NCBI GenBank assembly: GCA_032718475.1
Contig: JAUCBJ010008835.1
Span: 1 to 59,529 of the forward strand
From: Nemertoderma westbladi
Taxonomy: Eukaryota > Xenacoelomorpha > Nemertodermatida > Nemertodermatidae
Direction: 5' to 3'
Length of the DNA: 59,529 nucleotides
This document shows positions 55,544 through 59,529 of the stretch, piece by piece; position 1 is the stretch's first letter, and each line of letters starts with the position of its first letter. The position numbers and the translations under genes are program-made. Under the pieces are notes generated by a model. The model had not been told where the DNA came from. It did no database searches and saw nothing but the letters and a program-made list of their open reading frames with translations.

Positions 55544-57706
55544 TTACGTTATGGAGTCCCTAGATATTTGTTGGATTAGGGAGGTGGTCGTGGGAAGAGT
55601 ATCTTGCCTTCCATAGTTTCCGGACAGTTTTCGGTCTCTTTCCAGTAAACATAAACGACCAGCTGGGCGATTGAGTGGTTGTGTTACTTTCTCCGCTCCC
55701 TTGGCCTGTCTAATCTCAGCCGGGTTAAGGTGGGGAGGCCATTCATCTTCTTTACTTAGGAAGTCGGGTTCACCTAACCAGTCTGGAGTATCTGTCAGTT
55801 CTTGAGGAGTTGCTCCTCTGGAGGCGATGTCGGCTAGATTAATCGTCTCGGGGCAATGTCTCCATTGATCTACATTGGAGTTGATGTCGTCATTATCTGC
55901 GGAGTATGGTCTTCCCTCAGTTGGATCGTCTAACTCACTGCTCTCATCTTCCCATTCTCTTACTCGATATACCTGATCTTTCGGTAATCTTTCCATGAGA
56001 GTTCTACGGGAAGGGCCAGTAAAGTACCAACCCACTCTAGTTCTTCCCGCATAAGCTTGTAGTGGTTGCGGTTGAGCAGGCCGTTTCTCCAATGTCTCGA
56101 GCGCTTCATGCGCATTTTGACCGATGAGTATTTGGACTCCAGGGTAATCGGTGTTGAATCTAGGTATTTCAAGCTGCTGGGTGAAATCGTCCTCATCCCA
56201 GTTATAAGGTTCCACTTGGCTGGTAGCGAAGTTCTTTATCGCTACCATTTTTACTGACCTTATGCTGTGTTCTCCTAGTTCATCCTGGGGGGTGGACAAC
56301 GCGCCTACATAATAATCCGCTATTACAGTAGATTTCCAAACCTGCATAATTCCTGACATGTTTAGCTTAGTTCGGAACTTGGGTTGTCCAGCAAAGATGT
56401 CTTCGGCTAGTTCTTTGTCGATGAATGTTCCTGTGCTACCGGAGTCAAGGAGGGCGTTCACTATATAACTCCTTTTAGGTCCGTGGACCCTTAACTGTAC
56501 TACAGGAAATTCTCGGATTCCTACATTGGAAGTTGGCGCTTTCCAAGATGGTTGTCGATCAGATGTAGTTAGGGGGAGCTCACTGTCGGTTTCCTTCTCA
56601 TATGTAAGTGCTCGATACACTGCGGTATTTATTAAGTAACAGGATTCGTTTTCGTCTGAGAATTCGTCCGTATAGAATCCTTCCATTTCAGAACTTTGGT
56701 CTGAGAATTCGTCCGTATAGAATCCTTCCATCTCAGAACTTTGGTCAGTGTCGTTCACATCACTGAATTGGACATGTAGTTCGGACTCACTTACCTGACT
56801 CGGGCTGTTTCTTTCGAATTCGGTGTGCAACAAAATATGATGTTTCGCGCCGCACTTCGCACACCTTGCGTCGGAGTAACAGGTTCGCCGTTGGTGTCCT
56901 CGTCTGAGACAATTATAACACAACCGCTTATCCCACATGACTTCACGTCTATCCTTTAATGATTTCTTTAGGAATTCATTACACACATTTAAACGGTGGG
57001 GCCCGTCGCACCACACACATTTGGGCTTGATGTTACTTACTTTAACATGTGCTGTGTGGTGCACGCTCGTTCTTTCCTCGGGATTTCTTACATGAATTCT
57101 CTTAGGAGACGTAGGAGGAGTTTTTCTTACCTGTTCTCTCCTGTCATTGGTTCGAGACTTGAATTTACTTACGTCCTTTAGGGTTTTATTGTCATAGTAA
57201 GATCTTTCAGTGTCTTTCCCGCCGTCTTCTTCTTGAGAAGCCTGGCTTTCGCCCTCGTCGGTATAACACACTGGTATTATTTTTCTCCTAGAAACGGGTT
57301 TTTCACTCACCTTGTTCTCCAGGGTCTTCTCTCGGGACTGCTTTAGGAGCTGTAATTTTACCTCTCCATCCAAGAATGACATGAGATCAGCCATGGTAGG
57401 GTCTCGTCGTTGTTGTTCCATCATATATAACACTTTCTTGTCCCAGCGTGTACCTACTCCACCCTTTGGCAGAGTTGATGCTAAGGCTCCTACAACCATA
57501 GAATCCTGGTATTCACGAGACTTACCTAACCAATCTAGCTGTCTACAGATCTCCTGAATCTCGTCGGAAAACTTTATAATCCCGCTGCTAAGAAACTTTC
57601 GGGGCGCCATTAATTTTGCATACAAATACCTAGCTATGTTATTCCTATTATTATTATTATTATTATTTAATTCATCGGGCCAAGGCCCATTGTACCTACA
57701 CGACAC
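55544..57706 (-). pseudogene. BEL/Pao relic: gag-protease fused to post-RT region
   Basis: A 720-residue open frame. The N-terminus starts in mid-gag, after a run of Asn codons from an ATT microsatellite, with FSDEIQEICRQLDWLGKS. Cys-rich gag motifs follow (CVWCDGPHRLNVC, CYNCLRRGHQRRTC, CAKCGAKHH; about 225-290). A 15-residue tandem duplication (DQSSEMEGFYTDEFS) lies near 320-350. The protease has LLDSGSTGTFID near 420 and IGQNAHEAL near 540. After GWYFTGPS the frame passes within about 50 residues to NVDQWRHCPETINLADIASRG, which in BEL pol lies beyond the RT. RT is thus missing although the frame stays open. It stops before integrase. No LTR pair was found. Confidence 0.75.
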
Positions 57707-57795
57707 CTATTTATTAGCACACATAATAATATTAAGTAAGTAGTTCATTCAAGTTTACATTAAATCAATACAAAGGAGTAACATTTAACGGGGAA

Positions 57796-57964
57796 TTACC
57801 AATCAAATATTGCAATATTAAACAGCACCAAGAACAATGTTCCAACGACAATGTAATAAAGAATTAGTGATTGAGCTACAGGCATGATTGAGTTCTCAGA
57901 GTTAGCAGTACGGCTAAGTAAGGAGAAAATATTAATTCTAAGAACAGCACGAAAGTTATTCACT
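57796..57964 (-). pseudogene. Second LINE C-terminal fragment
   Basis: A minus-strand frame reads NNFRAVLRINIFSLLSR and continues to a stop. It parallels RINTFRAMQRSNIFSLLRRI at the end of the neighbouring LINE. It lies about 170 bp downstream of that LINE's stop codon. Confidence 0.6.
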
Positions 57965-58133
57965 CTTTACAATGACAATAGTTTATATATAAGATAAACT
58001 AAGAACAAAACACAAAAATAATGTAGTTTAAGTAGAATAAAAATTCAATAATTTTTACAACGAAAAAATATTCAAAAGATTTTACAGCGGAAAAAAATTC
58101 AAAAAATTTTACATAAAACACAAAATCAGAAAA

Positions 58134-59529
58134 TTAGGTTACCCCAAGCACCACTAACCACCTCTTACGCAACACCGAGAGAGGAGAAACGTTAGCAATT
58201 ACACGAATAATGATGTTTTGTGAAACATCAATACGTCGTAGCAAAGAAAAAATATTACTTCTCTGCATAGCCCTAAAAGTATTGATCCTATTATTTACAA
58301 AAATTTCACTAGCGTCCTCAGTTCTAGAATATTGGAAAAGTGATCTAAAAGCAGTATTATAAGCTACCTTAACCTTGCGCAAATTCTCAACACGAAATAT
58401 AGACCAGAGTGAGCAACAGTACATGCTGTAACAGTAGGATCTAAATAAGATTAACTTTACATCATATGAACAATTCGAAAATAATCTAGCAATCTGGTTA
58501 CCCCTACAATACATTGAGCACATTATACGTTTCATATCTGATTCATCGCTTAGATCGCAAGTAATTGTATGCCCAAGGTAATTAACCTCCTTAACACAAT
58601 GTAATGGTTTACCACAAAGATATACATCACCAGCACGGTTAATTCTATAAGGAAGAAAATACATACAGTGAGATTTAAGCGGGTTAAATTCAATATCAAA
58701 TTCCACCCCAAACTTTTCACAAATAGCAATTAACTTACGTAGACCAAAAATGCTAGGGGATAATAAACATAGATCGTCTGCATAAAAAAGATTATTAATA
58801 ATAATGGAACCTACTTTGCAACCAACAAAAGAGTCGTTCAAGCGTCTACTTAATTCCGTCATATAGATATTAAAGAGAACAGGGCTGAGAAGGCTCCCCT
58901 GTCGTACACCATTAGTAACAGTGAAGACATCCGAGGAAGCACTTCCCCATCTTACAAAAATATATTGATTTGAATACCAAAAGGAAAGAATACGCACAAT
59001 TGAAACCGGTACATTAATATCCAATAGCTGTCTAAACAATTTAAAATGATTTACCCGGTCAAACGCCTTAGACGCATCTAAGAACGCCGAATACACTGGA
59101 GATTCTCGACTGACATATAAATGAACAGTTTCTTTTAACGCAAAAATACACATTTCAGTGCCTAGAGCTGACTGAAAACCGAATTGATTATCAGTACATT
59201 TAGCACGACCCTTGATAAAAGGCAGTATACATGCCTCAAATACTTTCGATATCGCGTTAGCAACAGCTATAGGTCTGTAATTAGTGAAATCAGAATAACT
59301 AGCATTCTTATTTTTAATTACAGGTAAAATACTAGAAGTAATAAAGCTATTAGGCAAATAACCATGAACCAAAAAAGCATTAAATAATAGGGCTAACATT
59401 ACTGACAAACGCGGCCCTGCAAATATTAAACTTTCTGGAAAAATCCCATCCGGACCTGCAGCCTTTCCTTTAGAAAGACTCTGAACCGCCTCATAAACCA
59501 TAGACGGAGTAATATGCACATAATTAGAA
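58134..59529 (-). CDS. LINE reverse transcriptase, CR1/Jockey-like, partial
   Basis: About 461 residues; the N-terminal part lies beyond the right edge. RT blocks in order: KGKAAGPDGIFPESL (about 17), NYRPIAVANAISKVFE (about 80), motif A FLDASKAFDRVNH (about 143), motif B GVRQGSLLSPVLFNIYM (about 207), catalytic FYADDLCLL (about 245), then VNYLGHTI and the post-RT helices NLRKVKVAYNTAFRSLF. The frame is intact to its stop at 58134, so this copy may be recent. The 3' flank (57965-58133) is A/T-rich with two loose repeats of TTTACA-GAAAAAA-TTCAAAA. The endonuclease is not in the window, so the clade cannot be settled. Confidence 0.85.
   Translation of the reverse strand, partial: SNYVHITPSMVYEAVQSLSKGKAAGPDGIFPESLIFAGPRLSVMLALLFNAFLVHGYLPNSFITSSILPVIKNKNASYSDFTNYRPIAVANAISKVFEACILPFIKGRAKCTDNQFGFQSALGTEMCIFALKETVHLYVSRESPVYSAFLDASKAFDRVNHFKLFRQLLDINVPVSIVRILSFWYSNQYIFVRWGSASSDVFTVTNGVRQGSLLSPVLFNIYMTELSRRLNDSFVGCKVGSIIINNLFYADDLCLLSPSIFGLRKLIAICEKFGVEFDIEFNPLKSHCMYFLPYRINRAGDVYLCGKPLHCVKEVNYLGHTITCDLSDESDMKRIMCSMYCRGNQIARLFSNCSYDVKLILFRSYCYSMYCCSLWSIFRVENLRKVKVAYNTAFRSLFQYSRTEDASEIFVNNRINTFRAMQRSNIFSLLRRIDVSQNIIIRVIANVSPLSVLRKRWLVVLGVT

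Overview
This is about 59.5 kb of AT-rich nuclear DNA from an animal. The evidence is a spliced CtBP gene that keeps the animal cofactor-docking sequences, a spliced MFS transporter gene, and several BEL/Pao retroelements, a superfamily known from metazoans. It is probably an invertebrate; nothing seen fixes the phylum. Two host genes are recognisable. Most of the rest is mobile DNA and tandem repeats.

Layout. 1483-12569 (minus) is a five-exon CtBP-like gene. Its introns hold a foldback element whose arms are 21-bp satellites, two minisatellites that flank exon 3 and carry copies of that exon's own splice sites, a TTAA-flanked element and several strong hairpins. 13382-16884 is a DNA transposon with palindromic ACGCGT subterminal repeats; a hAT-like element is nested inside it and contains an RTE-like LINE fragment. 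18157-19826 is a 21-bp satellite with higher-order structure. 20245-23850 holds a foldback element, a retroelement nuclease-like domain and a LINE relic. 24025-26836 (minus) is a two-exon MFS transporter, closest in recall to SLC18B1. 26876-29222 is a run of inverted-repeat elements, some with satellite cores.

30207-50985 is a three-layer nest. A foldback element with arms of about 500 bp around a 63-bp minisatellite received a Ty3/Gypsy element (31889-50572, minus strand, 4-bp target duplication). That element in turn received an 11.3-kb LTR element (33705-45022, minus strand, 5-bp duplication) carrying BEL/Pao-type gag and protease but no reverse transcriptase, RNase H or integrase. In their place are a minisatellite and two extra ORFs, one with three zinc knuckles. 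Both LTR pairs are nearly identical, so both insertions look recent.

51684-59529 holds an ACCGT microsatellite, unidentified overlapping ORFs, a two-copy direct repeat, a BEL/Pao relic from which the RT has been lost with the frame kept open, and a LINE reverse transcriptase that runs off the right edge.

The points most worth following are the CtBP protein, which has lost all three catalytic residues of the dehydrogenase family while keeping its cofactor-binding surfaces; the amplification of exon 3's acceptor and donor sites into minisatellites on either side of it; and the RT-less BEL-derived element with extra ORFs. All family assignments come from reading the sequence and recalling family motifs; no search was run.
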